From Lentinus brumalis (lineage: Eukaryota; Basidiomycota; Agaricomycetes; Polyporales; Polyporaceae), in NCBI GenBank assembly GCA_001792895.1, contig MARA01000048.1, positions 1 to 64,000 on the forward strand: a stretch of 64,000 nt of DNA, in the 5' to 3' direction. Below, piece by piece: positions 34,349 through 44,973 of this stretch (the stretch's first letter is position 1; each line of letters opens with the position of its first letter). A model generated the notes under the pieces. The model worked only from the letters and a program-made list of their open reading frames with translations. It ran no database searches and had not been told where the DNA came from. The position numbers and the translations under genes are program-made.

Positions 34349-35972
34349 CTGGCGAGCGCTGTGAGCGTACAATATGTTGCGACGGAAGGCTGCGGCAGCG
34401 AGTACGAGGACTGGCGGTGGGCGCAGTTGGTGCAGTTTTCAGTGAGACCCTCCGCCATGAGATATTTATGCTTCCCAGACGGTGACGCTGCAACCACTAG
34501 GACGAATATCTGCGAGAGCGGGTGAGTTGCAGTCGCAGCATGCCGCTTCCAGCGGTCGACGCGTCAGCCTCACCGTCAGCTACATAACGGCGTAACTCAC
34601 TAACTGCGTTTCATCAGAGCACATTTTAGAGATTGGTCATGCAATGGACACGGCTGGATAACACTGTCTGTGAGCTAGCCGTCGGACGCAGTAGCTGCGG
34701 GCACTGCCTCACCTTGTTCATGATCACGACTTTCTGTCGGTGCCTTGCAGTTGGGGGTTGACTGCACATCCGTTGCCAGTTGGGTTGTGAATTTTGCGTA
34801 AATATAGCATTGCCGTAGAGACTCGTCATCCGAGGTGCCGGCCGCGCAACACCGCTTTCAGTTTGCTTTCAGTACTGTTCCTGCACTCCCCTGTCGATGA
34901 CTGATTCAGCTCACGCAGAAGTAAGTATGCATGCTTCAAGTTACGCGGCCGCTGTAGGCAGGAAATCCGACCGGGATTTGCGTCGAGGTATAGAGCATGA
35001 TCCAGTAAGTGGGTGCAGGTAAGTGCACAGCTGCGCAAAGGTTCAAGCTTCGAGCGGAGAGTGGCTGCATCACCTGTCGGAGTTGATGCTGATTGAAAGT
35101 CCGAACTACCCCGGGGTCAGCGCTTCCAACCAACTTCGGAGTAGGACGTGCCATATCTTCTGTACATGTGCTTCAACGAGAATTGATGCGTCGCCGCATT
35201 CCCGTGCATAACACAAGTTTGAAGAGAAGGTTGGATTTGATCACGACATGCTCGTGTCATGTCACTTGTAGAAGTGCAGTGGTGAGTGGCATGGCACTCG
35301 GCTGCGTGTACTTATCGCTGATACTCATCATCCTTTTGAACACTAGTGCCTCACCAGCTAGCCTCTAACAGCCTGCGTCTCCGTCGACTCGTGAGGCGCT
35401 ACTACCACACTGGAACTATCAAGACGATATGTTGCGCTGACACAGAGAACCTCGCCCCGGCGGCCCCCGCACCGTGACGACTCGCGAATTGCGATCGCTC
35501 ACGAACTTGCTGAGCCTGACCCGCTCGTCACATCTGTGGCGCATTCTACCGCCGGTACAGGTTGAGTGCACGCTGTCAAACTCCGGCGATCGTTCGCATT
35601 GCTCAATCCTACTTTGTCTTCACGTTAGTAGCACTGCACCCGGTACGCGAAGCATGTTCTGCCAGAATTCATTGATATTCTCAGGCGTGTCCCGGCACAT
35701 TCGTCATGCCTTCTATCTCTCGTGAACGCCGGACCCTTCCCGGCAAACGTCGTAGCTCGCGTCTAGGTCTGTATGAAGTTGCCGAATCACGATATGCACT
35801 CAATATGCACTCAGTGTTTCATTGACGTATGTGCTCCGGCGACAGAAGTCCTCTCGCCACGGCATTTCCCAACATACGTGGGACTTGGCCGATATAGCTG
35901 CCCTCTGCGGAGGTACATAACGCTAATCGCAGTCTTGCATGATGTTGACCGACAACAATCCTCGGACAGAAA
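34349..35972. other. intergenic, nothing recognised
   Basis: About 1.6 kb between the divergent starts of SDR-II.4 and SDR-I.2. It serves as promoter region for both. No open chain of exons, tandem repeat or RNA gene was recognised. Confidence 0.55.
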
Positions 35973-37051
35973 ATGGCTCAGTTCAATGCAAGCACACGAA
36001 TCTGGTTCAGTGAGTGATAACAGTTCTTCGTAAGTCATGCGTTATGCTCACTCACCTCTCACGCAGTCACAGGAACATCCACCGGGATTGGACGCGCACT
36101 TACCGAGCTCATTCTTGAGAAGGGAGAACGTGTCGTAGCTACCGCCCGGACTCCTTCGGCGCTCGACGACCTTGCGAAGATTCATCCGCCCACTCGCCTT
36201 CTCCCCCTCCAACTCGACGTTACGCAGCCCGAGCAGATCGTGGAGGCCTTCGCCCGCGCGAAGGCAGCGTTCGGACGCATAGACATCGTCGTCAACAACG
36301 CAGGTTGGGGCGATCTCGGCGAAATAGAGGCTATGGACGAGGAGAGGGGCAGAGGCCTCCTAGAGACGAACTTCTGGGGGGCGCTGCACGTCAGCAAGGA
36401 GGCCATCCGATTCTTCCGCGACGACAACGGTTCAGAGGTCGGAGGCCGGCTGCTACAGATGTCGTCGTATCTCGGTTTGGCCGGCTTCCCAGCTGCTGGG
36501 TACTACGTCGCGTCGAAGTTCGGTAAGCCATACGGCGCGCTGATTGTTCAAGCAAAGACTCATGTCATGAGCAGCGCTCGAAGGTATTACAGAGTCGCTG
36601 GCTGCAGAGATCGATCCTGCGTGGAACATCAAGGTATGCGAAGTCATCGTCCTTGCACGACCTCCGTTTGACTGATTTCGCCTTGCAGATTACGCTGTTG
36701 GAACCAGGGTGGATCCGGAGCGCCATCACGTCCAATATCGTATGGCCTCCTGCGCACCCTGCATACATTGCGAACGCAGGTCTCCCCACCTCGATTATGC
36801 GGAACGGGACCTTGGACAATCTTGTCACATGGAAGAGCGCCAGAAGATCTGCCGAGTTGTTTTACAAGACGACATCCCTGCCGGAGCCGCCGTCGTCGGG
36901 AAGGACGCCATTGAAGCGACGAGGAAGAAGATTTCGAGCCTATCGGAACTCGTGGACACGTATGAGAGTTGGTCGGAAGGTTTGGAGGAATGATGTCGAC
37001 GCCGCAATCGGTATGTCTTCGAGGCCTCTGATTATGACAGTTGCAAGCTGA
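35973..37051 (+). CDS. short-chain dehydrogenase SDR-I.2, 3' frameshift
   Basis: Four exons: 35973-36009 (MAQFNASTRIWF), 36067-36522, 36575-36633 and 36689-37051. Exon 1 joins exon 2 to give WFITGTSTGIGRALTELILE. Further marks: NNAGWGDLGE, LETNFWGALHV, catalytic Y-V-A-S-K in YYVASKFG, LEGITESLAAEIDPAWNIK, LLEPGWIRSAI. Exons 2 and 3 are 456 and 59 nt as in the paralogs. In exon 4, between about 36881 and 36900, roughly ten bases that encode the PPLHF-like segment in paralogs are missing; the downstream VGKDAIEATRKKISSL and YESWSEGLEE then lie in another frame and the actual frame runs on to a stop at 37051. The Rossmann core and active site are intact, so activity is possible, but the C-terminus is altered. 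Confidence 0.75.
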
Positions 37052-37429
37052 GCTCGCTCGTAGTATCGGAACGCGGAGTACTCAGTGATAAACGGAGAGT
37101 TTAGATTTGGTCGTTGTGGGTCAGATAGGTTATGTTGCTCTCTTGCAGAGCCATGATGTTACCCGGATCGTATGATCAGCGTATCACTTTCGCACGAACG
37201 TACGGGGTAAAGCCCTCGCGTTCTGAGCTCGCATCGAGTGCCTTATGAACGTGATCTTCGAGCGAAACAAGGTACGTACATGCTCCCGAATCCTTGCGCG
37301 GGACTCGATGTCACTTCTATCTACCGTATATAGTATGTTGTGATATGTTTAGCGCGGACGAGAATTGCCTGTTATATCGCAAGCCACACCTTAATGTTAA
37401 CCCCTCCCGCTCGTCCTTTCTGTCTCCCC
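37052..37429. other. intergenic
   Basis: Short spacer and promoter region of the HNH-like gene; nothing else recognised. Confidence 0.6.
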
Positions 37430-39178
37430 ATGGCTCCTAGACCCGCCTTCGAACGTCAGCCTGGGGAACATATGGTTGTTGCCCGCGGCTCCGTCTCGAT
37501 CTTTCACCCAGGCCAGCCCTATCATCCCATAGGACAAAAGATACTGCAATTGCCCGCCTTTGACTCTGAAGTGCTAGCCTCAGGCCAACATCACGGCGTC
37601 CTGCATTCCCTCGTGATGGATGCCTGTCGTATCCTGGTGAACAACCAAGACGTCTACCTCGCCACAGACATTCACGGTCAACATCGCTACTCAGCGGTGA
37701 CAGGACAGACCCTCTTGCACGTGGGGGAGTACTATCTATTCCTCTCTGGCGGAACCATCGGCGACAACTATCCGGTGGTCACTGATTTTGATGCGTGGAC
37801 TTTCCCTCACAATAACCTCCCGCCCTCTTGGACCACCACCTCTGCCGCGGTGGAGTGCGATCCATATTCTTCGTCCGCGATGTCGGAAGGCGTGAAGAAT
37901 TACGACGGTAGATGCTGCATAGTCACTCGGTTCAAGTCGAGTACGTGTGTCAAGTTCGTCCGCATCATCATGCTCATTGTTACAATGTAGTGACGTCAAG
38001 TGATTGCGCCCGCCTCTGTCCGACGGAATGCCGCGACTGGTTCGCGGCGAGCAACATGGACATGTACACATACAACGGCCATCACAACGACGTCGCAAAC
38101 GGCGTATGTATGCGTGCCGATGTGCATCGCTGCTTCGATCGTCACGGCTTCGTCATCTACCCGGAGGGCTCATCGTTCGTGACGTATATGCTCGATGCAT
38201 GGGAGGCCGACTACGCGGAGCTGCTCCATTGCAGGCTGGTGAATATCCCAGACCGCGTGTTCCCAGAATTGCTCTTCGCGCGTTTCGCATTCGCCATCAT
38301 CAAGAGAGTCTCCATCACACTGCCCGAACGGTTCACAGCCGTTCCGATCAACAATGTGGTCCTCATGTTGCGTGCCAACAGACTGGCTAACTCCATTGAG
38401 CAGCCCGACGCTTCTGAACCTGCAGAGCTGAGCGAGATATCGGATGCTGATGAGGATCAACCGTACGCGTTGGACGACGACACCCTCGCACTGGCAGCAA
38501 ACTTCTACAAAATACTGCCGCATCTACGTGAGTAGAGGTCGCTGATCTTATCATGTGTACCGCTGATATCTTAATTCAGGCGAAGAGCGCGAACACTCAA
38601 CGGATCGCCTCTTCAATACCCTCGTCATACACCCCGAGACTCCAAGGATGCGGAGATTGATGGCGGAGTACAAGAAGAACAATCCTCAAGTCAGTCAGCT
38701 GTCCGGGGCCACGGCCACGTACTCGGATCAGGAAGATAACCCCGAAGATGACGCAGAGGAGAATCTGTCCGCGGACTTCGTTGAGAGTCGGTCCCATATT
38801 GTTGAAGATGCTGAGGGCGTCAGGGAGGCTCCCTGGATGAACGAGGTGCGACCGCCTCTACGGAGGACATCGACCGTGTCCCGGAGCTCGCTGCCTCGAT
38901 GTAAAGCCCCGCGCCGACCGTTGATACGCATGGTACATGGCTTAAACTTCTCGGGCATCGACGACCACTATGACGACCCATCATCGCGATTCATTACGCG
39001 CTCTCGCTGCGTACACGATCATGATCCCGGCTTCCTCGCACTTAAAGCCCTCGACCTATCCATCTCTATTTCGCCCCTCCGAGTCGTCCAAGGCAACTTT
39101 CGGGCGGGAGCGGCTGTGACGGTATGGGATGCTGTAGGGCTCCCTTTCGGTCATCCTCCATGCTATGTCCTACGGTAG
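37430..39178 (+). CDS. HNH-nuclease-like protein, first His replaced
   Basis: Three exons: 37430-37944, 38001-38527, 38580-39178; 546 residues. The middle resembles the fungal HNH_2-type nuclease domain common in Agaricomycetes: CIVTRF, then across the splice DCARLCPTECRDWFAASNMD, then NDVANGVCMRADVHRCFDRH and FVIYPEG. In active HNH proteins a His follows the first Cys (A-H-L/V-P); here it reads Arg (CARLCP). The Asn and the later His of the motif are present. The N-terminal part (HPGQPYHPIGQKILQLPAFD) and the C-terminal part, which is acidic around SDQEDNPEDDAEEN, are not recognised. Splice phases and the total length (547 codons with stop) are consistent. It may be a non-catalytic homolog; function unknown. 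Confidence 0.72.
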
Positions 39179-40843
39179 ACTTCTCGACAGCGGACGCGAA
39201 GTCCGGACTTTACTGCAACCCGACTGTCACTGGTGTCGCTCTGCTCACGCCTTCCGACTCAACCGCGCCAGAGGGACTGAACAGATGGCATGTACAATAA
39301 CCTCGTATTACTCCAGAATGACATTTCACCCTTGGTCATCAACGAGACTTCCGTCCAACAACATGCTACTCCTTGAACTCCACCTCCGGGAAGTATATGA
39401 CGTCCCGGCCATCCACGACGCCCCTCTTGATTCCGAGAAGCCAGATCTGCTTCGAGTGGTCCGACTCGGGCTACGAATGATAATCAAACGTGAGCATCAA
39501 CTGTTCGTAGCACAGCACACGAAGTACGCTTACGATATCCTCCAGAGCCTGCTCCACGAGCAGGCTGGCTACCTTGCCTATACTGAGGCCGTCAGTCACC
39601 CGGAGCACCCTGCGGTTTGTGATTGTCTACACAGGTCAGTACCCAGTGGTCACTAGGGCGGTACCGGAACCCACCTCTCCCTTGAGGACCCCCAGGCCGA
39701 TGTCCTTGTCGTCTTCCCGAGAGGGAAGGAATGATGGTCGACAGCGTCCAGCAGGAGCTGAGCATACGTGGTGGCGTGCTCCACGTCGCCGAGGCAGATC
39801 CCGGCAGGCTTTCCATCAACGGTGATGGATATTCCGAACTCCTTATCCACCACAAGAGCTGGTGCCACCTTCTTGCTCTTGGGTTGCTTTGTATACTTGC
39901 GTTTGCTCGACGGTCGAGCATTTTCTATCACAGTCGTTGGCCGTTAGACTTTTCGCGAAAGGTAGAGGTACTGGGAAGCAGCGCACCAGACATGGGAGCC
40001 ACGACCCATCTCGTGCCACCCGAAGGTTTCGTCTCCCCTGGGCCGGCTTGTTTGTTTGACGTCTGCATGGGGTCGACTGTGACAGCTGGACTGAAAATGC
40101 GAGAGAGAGAGAGGTGGGTCAATGTTGTCGACTGCTCAAGGGTGCACCCCGACTTTTATACACATCCTGGACAGCAGCTTTGACAATGGATGGGCTGCCA
40201 AAGCATGGACTAGCTTTGACAGTGGCTTCTCATTGTGCAGAGGCAGGCCGGCTGCAGCGTCAACAAAGCGGCATTGGACCATACTGAGCCATGCTGGCCA
40301 CAGCCATGCAAGCGCCTGTCCACAAGGTCCTGTGAGGTATGCGTGGACACCGGGCAGCTGCTGAGCCGTGGTGGGCCACCCGGCACGCCGGACGTGCGGA
40401 GTGTGTATCGCACGCTAGGGGAGTGATCACGGTTAGTAGACAAGTAGGAGTGTTGAACAAGGCACACCGGATACGGGAGCGAAAGTCATACAGCGACCGT
40501 TTTCGACGATGTCATAAACATGCTTGGAAGCAGTTCTCCGACGACGACGCGAATTTGGTCACGTAAAAGTGCAACCGTACGCGTGCTTCTCGTGTAGCAT
40601 CTTGAGAAGAGCGTGCTATCGACCACCGTGTCGCCGGCGGCGTCGGCTCATACTAGCCTAGAAGAAACGCTCAGCCAATGGTATAATGAGATAACGCTCA
40701 GGGCGGGACCACTTACAAGTATGTGGCAATCGCTCCTCCGACTTCTAGCGCAGATGTGGTTAGCATGCAGCCCGATCGAGATTTGCCCGATCGGCTAAAA
40801 TGCCCTCTGACGCTCAAGAGGGCACAGTATTTCAGTACTTAGC
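39179..40843. other. intergenic with unassigned open stretches
   Basis: The minus strand is open at 39653-39931 with ENARPSSKRKYTKQPKSKKV and KPAGICLGDVEHATTYAQLL, which looks protein-like but has no good start or splice partner. The plus strand at about 39165-39650 is also open (AYDILQSLLHEQAGYLAYTE). Because both strands are open I cannot choose. No other feature was recognised before the XPL-4 start. Confidence 0.35.
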
Positions 40844-42194
40844 ATGGCCCCGCTCCGCCTTCTCAGTCCACCCTCTTTACAGAATCCGACCATGAGCACA
40901 GAAGTATCAACTTCGCCAGCCGGATGGAGGGAGTCCGACCTGGACGAGTTTCAGCAGGTGCGCGTGCCCACGCCATATTCTCAGTTCTCACGAAACTGAG
41001 TGGCCTCCTATCCGGTCTGCAGATATGCAAGTCGAAAGCACTCACCCAATACAAACTGCGCGAGAAAGACTTGGAGGGACTGCATTTCTGGACCAAGAAG
41101 TACGTTCGTTTGATCCTGGTCCATCAGGTTCGAAGCTGGTGTGGCCGTTGGTGTGCAACTGCTGACTGCGTTCACGACAGGACGACGAACTCGATGGGCT
41201 ACAATGTGACGACATATCTGTACAGCGAGCTCGAGGTTGAGCAGCGGGCGTGGGAGCGCTACGGCGGACCCGAGGCATTCGAGACATTGTGCGTCTTCTC
41301 CTTCCCAGTCGTCCATCGCAGACACCTGAACGACCTGCGACGATAGCCTGCAAAAGAAGTACGACGAGCACCTCGAGAAACCCCGCCCCCGGAAGAACTT
41401 CGTCAGACCAGACCAGTACGGCCGCGGCAAGCTGAAGCGCAAGGCCAAGCCCGCTGCCCGCCCGCCTCCCCGCACCGACCCCTACATCAAGCGGTCCAAG
41501 GCGCTCTGGAACATCCACGACAGCATGCCGGCATGGCTCTGGAAAGCTCTGAACGAGACTCTCGACTTCAACGACACCAGCGCCGCCCTCCGCTCGGCCA
41601 ACGGCACCAAGAAGGTGAAGCCGCAGTTCGACACGGACAAGAAGCGGGAGACGGCGCTGTTGATCGCATCCCAAACGCTCCCGATGCTTAAGTCGCGCGA
41701 GTACGACTTGCGCCCGGAGGATACGCTCCCTGCGTCGCCGGCGGTGGACGCGCTCCGCGCGGTGCTGAGCGACGCGCCCGAGCTCCCTCAGGCCGCAGGG
41801 GCGGATGCTCAGGGGCTGGACGTGCACCAGCGACCTTCGACTGGAAACCACGGCCGCGTGGAGTACGTGTACGAATGGGACGAAGAGTACCTCGACCGTT
41901 TGTGGTATGCGATCGCCTGCGTCGTGCGTGAGCGTGGCGCAGAAGGGTGGGCGGCCGCACGATGGGAGGTATACGACACGGTGCGTGTGTATCTTGCGCT
42001 GGAGGCGTGGCGTGGCTGACGTCCCCGACGCGCAGTGCGCTGAGACCATCCGCGGCTTTGGATTCCACTCGACGGGCGAGAAAGGCGAAGGTACTTGGTC
42101 GGACCCCGCCGCGAAGTGGCTCGAGGGAGGGTTCGCGAGTAGTGGCTTCAAAAGGGAAGCGATCACGCGCGTCCAGGTCGCCATGTTGCTATAG
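40844..42194 (+). CDS. XPL-4, XPA/Rad14-like domain protein of unknown role
   Basis: Five exons: 40844-40957, 41023-41099, 41181-41288, 41347-41980, 42036-42194; 363 residues. An in-frame ATG at 40892 is an alternative start (347 residues). Exon 1 ends AGWRESDLDEFQQ; exons 2 and 3 give KSKALTQYKLREKDLEGLHF and TTYLYSELEVEQRAWERYGG then PEAF. Exon 4 is longer than in the other copies, with a basic insert (PRKNFVRPDQYGRGKLKRKA) before MPAWLWKALNETLDF, and then LPASPAVDALRAVLSDAPEL, YEWDEEYLDRLWYAIACVV and RWEVYDT. Exon 5 has TWSDPAAKWLEGGF. It is the only plus-strand full copy and lacks the MPK start. Exon 2 is 77 nt as in the others. Role unknown. Confidence 0.76.
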
Positions 42195-42509
42195 TTGTGT
42201 TTTACTCAGTCGGGTCTCGGCTGTATGTGTACTAGTACTCACCATGAGGCAAAGGAGGCGATGTAGACCTCGCGCCTCGCCCGATGAATTCCAAAATCAA
42301 GGTTCGCAACACGGCGAGTCGATCCACTGCCTGCATCGCCTGTTGGCAATCCCCGTGACAGCGTAGTCAGTTCAAAGAGGTAGACAACTAGCACTCAACG
42401 TCGCTCGTGCTGTCGTCTTCGGGGACGCGCGGAAGAGACACGGCACAAGATTCATACAACCAAGATAATGCACATGGAGATGACTGCTTCCCACACTCGC
42501 ACTTCGCTT
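42195..42509. other. convergent intergenic spacer
   Basis: Spacer between the 3' ends of XPL-4 (plus) and TRP4 (minus), about 315 bases; both transcripts probably terminate here. No motif recognised. Confidence 0.6.
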
Positions 42510-44399
42510 TTACTTCTGCGCCTGCGAGACAGCGGCGAGACCGGCGTCGCGGAACTGCTCGAGCGCATTCCATGCCTTCCCAGAGTGGATGCTCTCCCGC
42601 GCCTTCTCCGTGCCCTCCTTGAGATCCGCCGCCACACCCGCAACAACGAGCAGCGCCGCCGCGTTCATCAGCACGAAGTCGAGCACGGGCGTGAGCCGCT
42701 CGGGGATGTCCTTGCCGCTCTGGAGAAGCGTCTTGAACGTCTCCGCGTTCTCCTCGGGGGTTCCCCCGGAGACCTCCTTGAGCGGGTGCGCGGAGAGCCC
42801 GAAGTCGCGCGGGTGGAGGGTGCGCTCGGTGACCGAGCCGTCGGGGTGCAGCTCCCAGGCGTAAGTCTCGCCCGCACAGGAAATCTCGTCGAGTCCCTCT
42901 GCGCCGCAGACGACGAAGGCGCGCTTGACACCGCCGTCCGCGAGGGAGTGCGCGAAGGTCGGTCCGAGCTCACGTTCGGCTACCCCGAGGACCATTCCTC
43001 GTGGTCGGGCGGGGTTGATCAGAGGGCCGAGGACATTAAACATCGTCCGGTGGCTGCATGCGGGACTATGTCAGTACGAGCGAAACGTCTATTCGAAACG
43101 GCAGACGTACGGGAGCGCTTTTCGGAAGGGTGCGATCATGGCTAGGGATGGATGGTATTGTGGCGCCATTATGAATGTGAATGGGATGCGCGCGATGGGT
43201 AGAGGCGTGTCGACACTCGGCGGTGTGAAGTAGCAGCCCAGAGACTGCAGCAGATCTGCAGAGCCGGACGACGAGGTCGAAGCGCGACTTCCGTGCTGGA
43301 GATTGTGGGTCAATACGAAGACACGACGAAGTTGCACGACATGCTAGGATCGACGGTGTATCTCGACAGGATTTCTAGCTGCGACGGCGCGAAGGCTCCC
43401 TCGAGATCCAGTGCCACTGGCAGTCCAAAGCAATGCTACTCCCCATCCGCGCCATCTTTCAGATTGTAGTAGGTGTTATGACGGACCCCAGTGACCCCAG
43501 TCAAAATCCGTGGAACTCCGTGCGCCCCGTGCCGGCTTCGTGTTCCCAAGTATCAACTAAGGCTTCCAGTACGAAGACGTAGAGATGACCACTATCGCAG
43601 ACGCAGTCTACGGACCAAGCGATATAGTGAGGTTTTGCTCGAGACACTCTGATTGCGCTCAGTGCATAGCGCGAACTCTGCGTGCTGAGGATGCCATCCC
43701 AACACCTCCAGCCAGATGCTCAGCTGACTATCAGGTCGGGAGAAGGGGGAGTCTTGTGCATTTTCCGACGCATATATGCGCCACAAAAGCACTTGGTAGG
43801 CATCCTGACTTCTTCTGGTGCAGAGTCAACGATAAAATAGCCAACAGCCGCACGCTTTATGGGCCTGATGGGACATAAGGTGTACGATATGACGACTATA
43901 TGCGCCTTGCATATCGCACATAATTTGAAGCGCATATATGCGTACCAAAAATCCTCGCTGGTCCTCGCGCCCGACCAGATGAAGATACCAGCGACGAGAC
44001 ACCCTTTCGCCAGAAGGGAAGAAGACTCACTTTGACGACCCGTGCCCCTGCACCTGCTGCCACGATCGCAGCAGTCGTGCTCACGTTGAACGTGTTGTGC
44101 CCATCTCCGCCCGTCCCGACGATGTCGACTACGAAGTCCTCATCGATGCCCTCGACGGCAGCCTTCAGCGCGCGCCCGCGCAGGACATTCGCAGCGGTGG
44201 CGAGGTACTCCGGCCTACGCTCTACTCTCTCGATGTGCAGCGCCGTGAGGAACGAGCCGATCTGCACCGGGAGAACGGTGTCGGGGGTGAAGACGCATTC
44301 GAGCGCAATTTTGAGGTCCTCGGCGGTGAAGTACTCTGGGGTCTTGACGAGCTTGCCGAGGAGGGACTTGAAGGTGTCCTGGGAGACGGGGGGCGACAT
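42510..44399 (-). CDS. TRP4: anthranilate phosphoribosyltransferase
   Basis: Three exons on the minus strand: 44031-44399, 43111-43295, 42510-43053; 365 residues, normal for the enzyme. It transfers the phosphoribosyl group from PRPP to anthranilate in tryptophan synthesis. The N-terminal helical domain (LLGKLVKTPEYFTAEDLKIA) leads to the PRPP/Mg site VDIVGTGGDGHNTFNVSTTA; exon 2 starts at the conserved KHG-R motif (HGSRASTSSSGSADLLQSLG) and holds IPFTFIMAPQYHPSLAMIAP; exon 3 opens HRTMFNVLGPLINPARPRGM with a conserved anthranilate-site region, and VCGAEGLDEIS. Intron 1 is 735 nt, far longer than the ~55 nt introns elsewhere, and contains palindromic cgcatatatgcg twice. Single-function protein, divergent from ROT1. 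Confidence 0.93.
43296..44030 (-). other. unusually long intron of TRP4 with palindromes
   Basis: This 735-nt intron interrupts TRP4 exactly at the K|HG motif. The palindrome cgcatatatgcg is at 43769-43780 and 43931-43942, each followed by a similar flank (ccacaaaag / taccaaaaat), so they form a 162-base-spaced direct repeat. No long open frame with known motif is present. It may be an insertion derived from a small element, although no target duplication or terminal inverted repeat was identified. Confidence 0.6.
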
Positions 44400-44973
44400 G
44401 GTGGAAGATGGGAGATAACGCAGCAGGTTAAGCTCGAAGATGACTCCGTCGAAGGCGCATATAGTCGGTCTATTTGTACGCACTCGATGCCGCTCGCGCT
44501 GGCCATCGTCGACAACAGCGCAGCCGAGATGGACGAGCGAGTTCCGTGCTCATCGCGGGGAAGTGTGGCGAGAAGACGAGGAGGACGGAAGTCAAGTTGC
44601 CGACGAGGTGAGGTGAGAGGTCCGTGCGAGTTGCCAGGGGGATGTCCCTCAGCCCCGAGCTCGATGTCGGACTTGTTGCACACAACGCCTGACACAGCGG
44701 CAAAATAGGAATGAATTGCGTTGATCGTTCTGAGCGCGCTGCTGGGCGCGGCGCCGTGGACATCGACGACGGCGAGCTCGGGCGCTGCGGCGGTGGGAAG
44801 GTGCGGCTCTGGTTGCCACCTTGCCCAACAACGACAAACACGCTCTTTACTCTCCTCCACCACGTCCTCCTCGTCGTCCTCACCGACGCCCACATCCCCC
44901 ACACCGTCCTCGCCGTCGGCGCCCTTCCTTAGTCTCACCTAATCTCTCCTCGTCGAGTCCGACAGCCATCACC
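44400..44973. promoter_or_regulatory. bidirectional promoter region TRP4/ROT1
   Basis: 574 bases separate the divergent start codons of TRP4 (minus, 44399) and ROT1 (plus, 44974). The ROT1-proximal half on the plus strand is pyrimidine-rich (ccaccacgtcctcctcgtcg and similar), usual for constitutive fungal promoters. No TATA box was identified. Confidence 0.6.

Noticed and set aside
41042..42184. 380-codon minus-strand open frame opposite XPL-4
   Set aside because: Its plus-strand complement carries the conserved XPL blocks in phase with splice sites; the minus frame is a GC-rich shadow without motifs.
42468..43145. 225-codon plus-strand open frame
   Set aside because: It is antisense to exon 3 of TRP4, which is strongly supported by conserved enzyme motifs.
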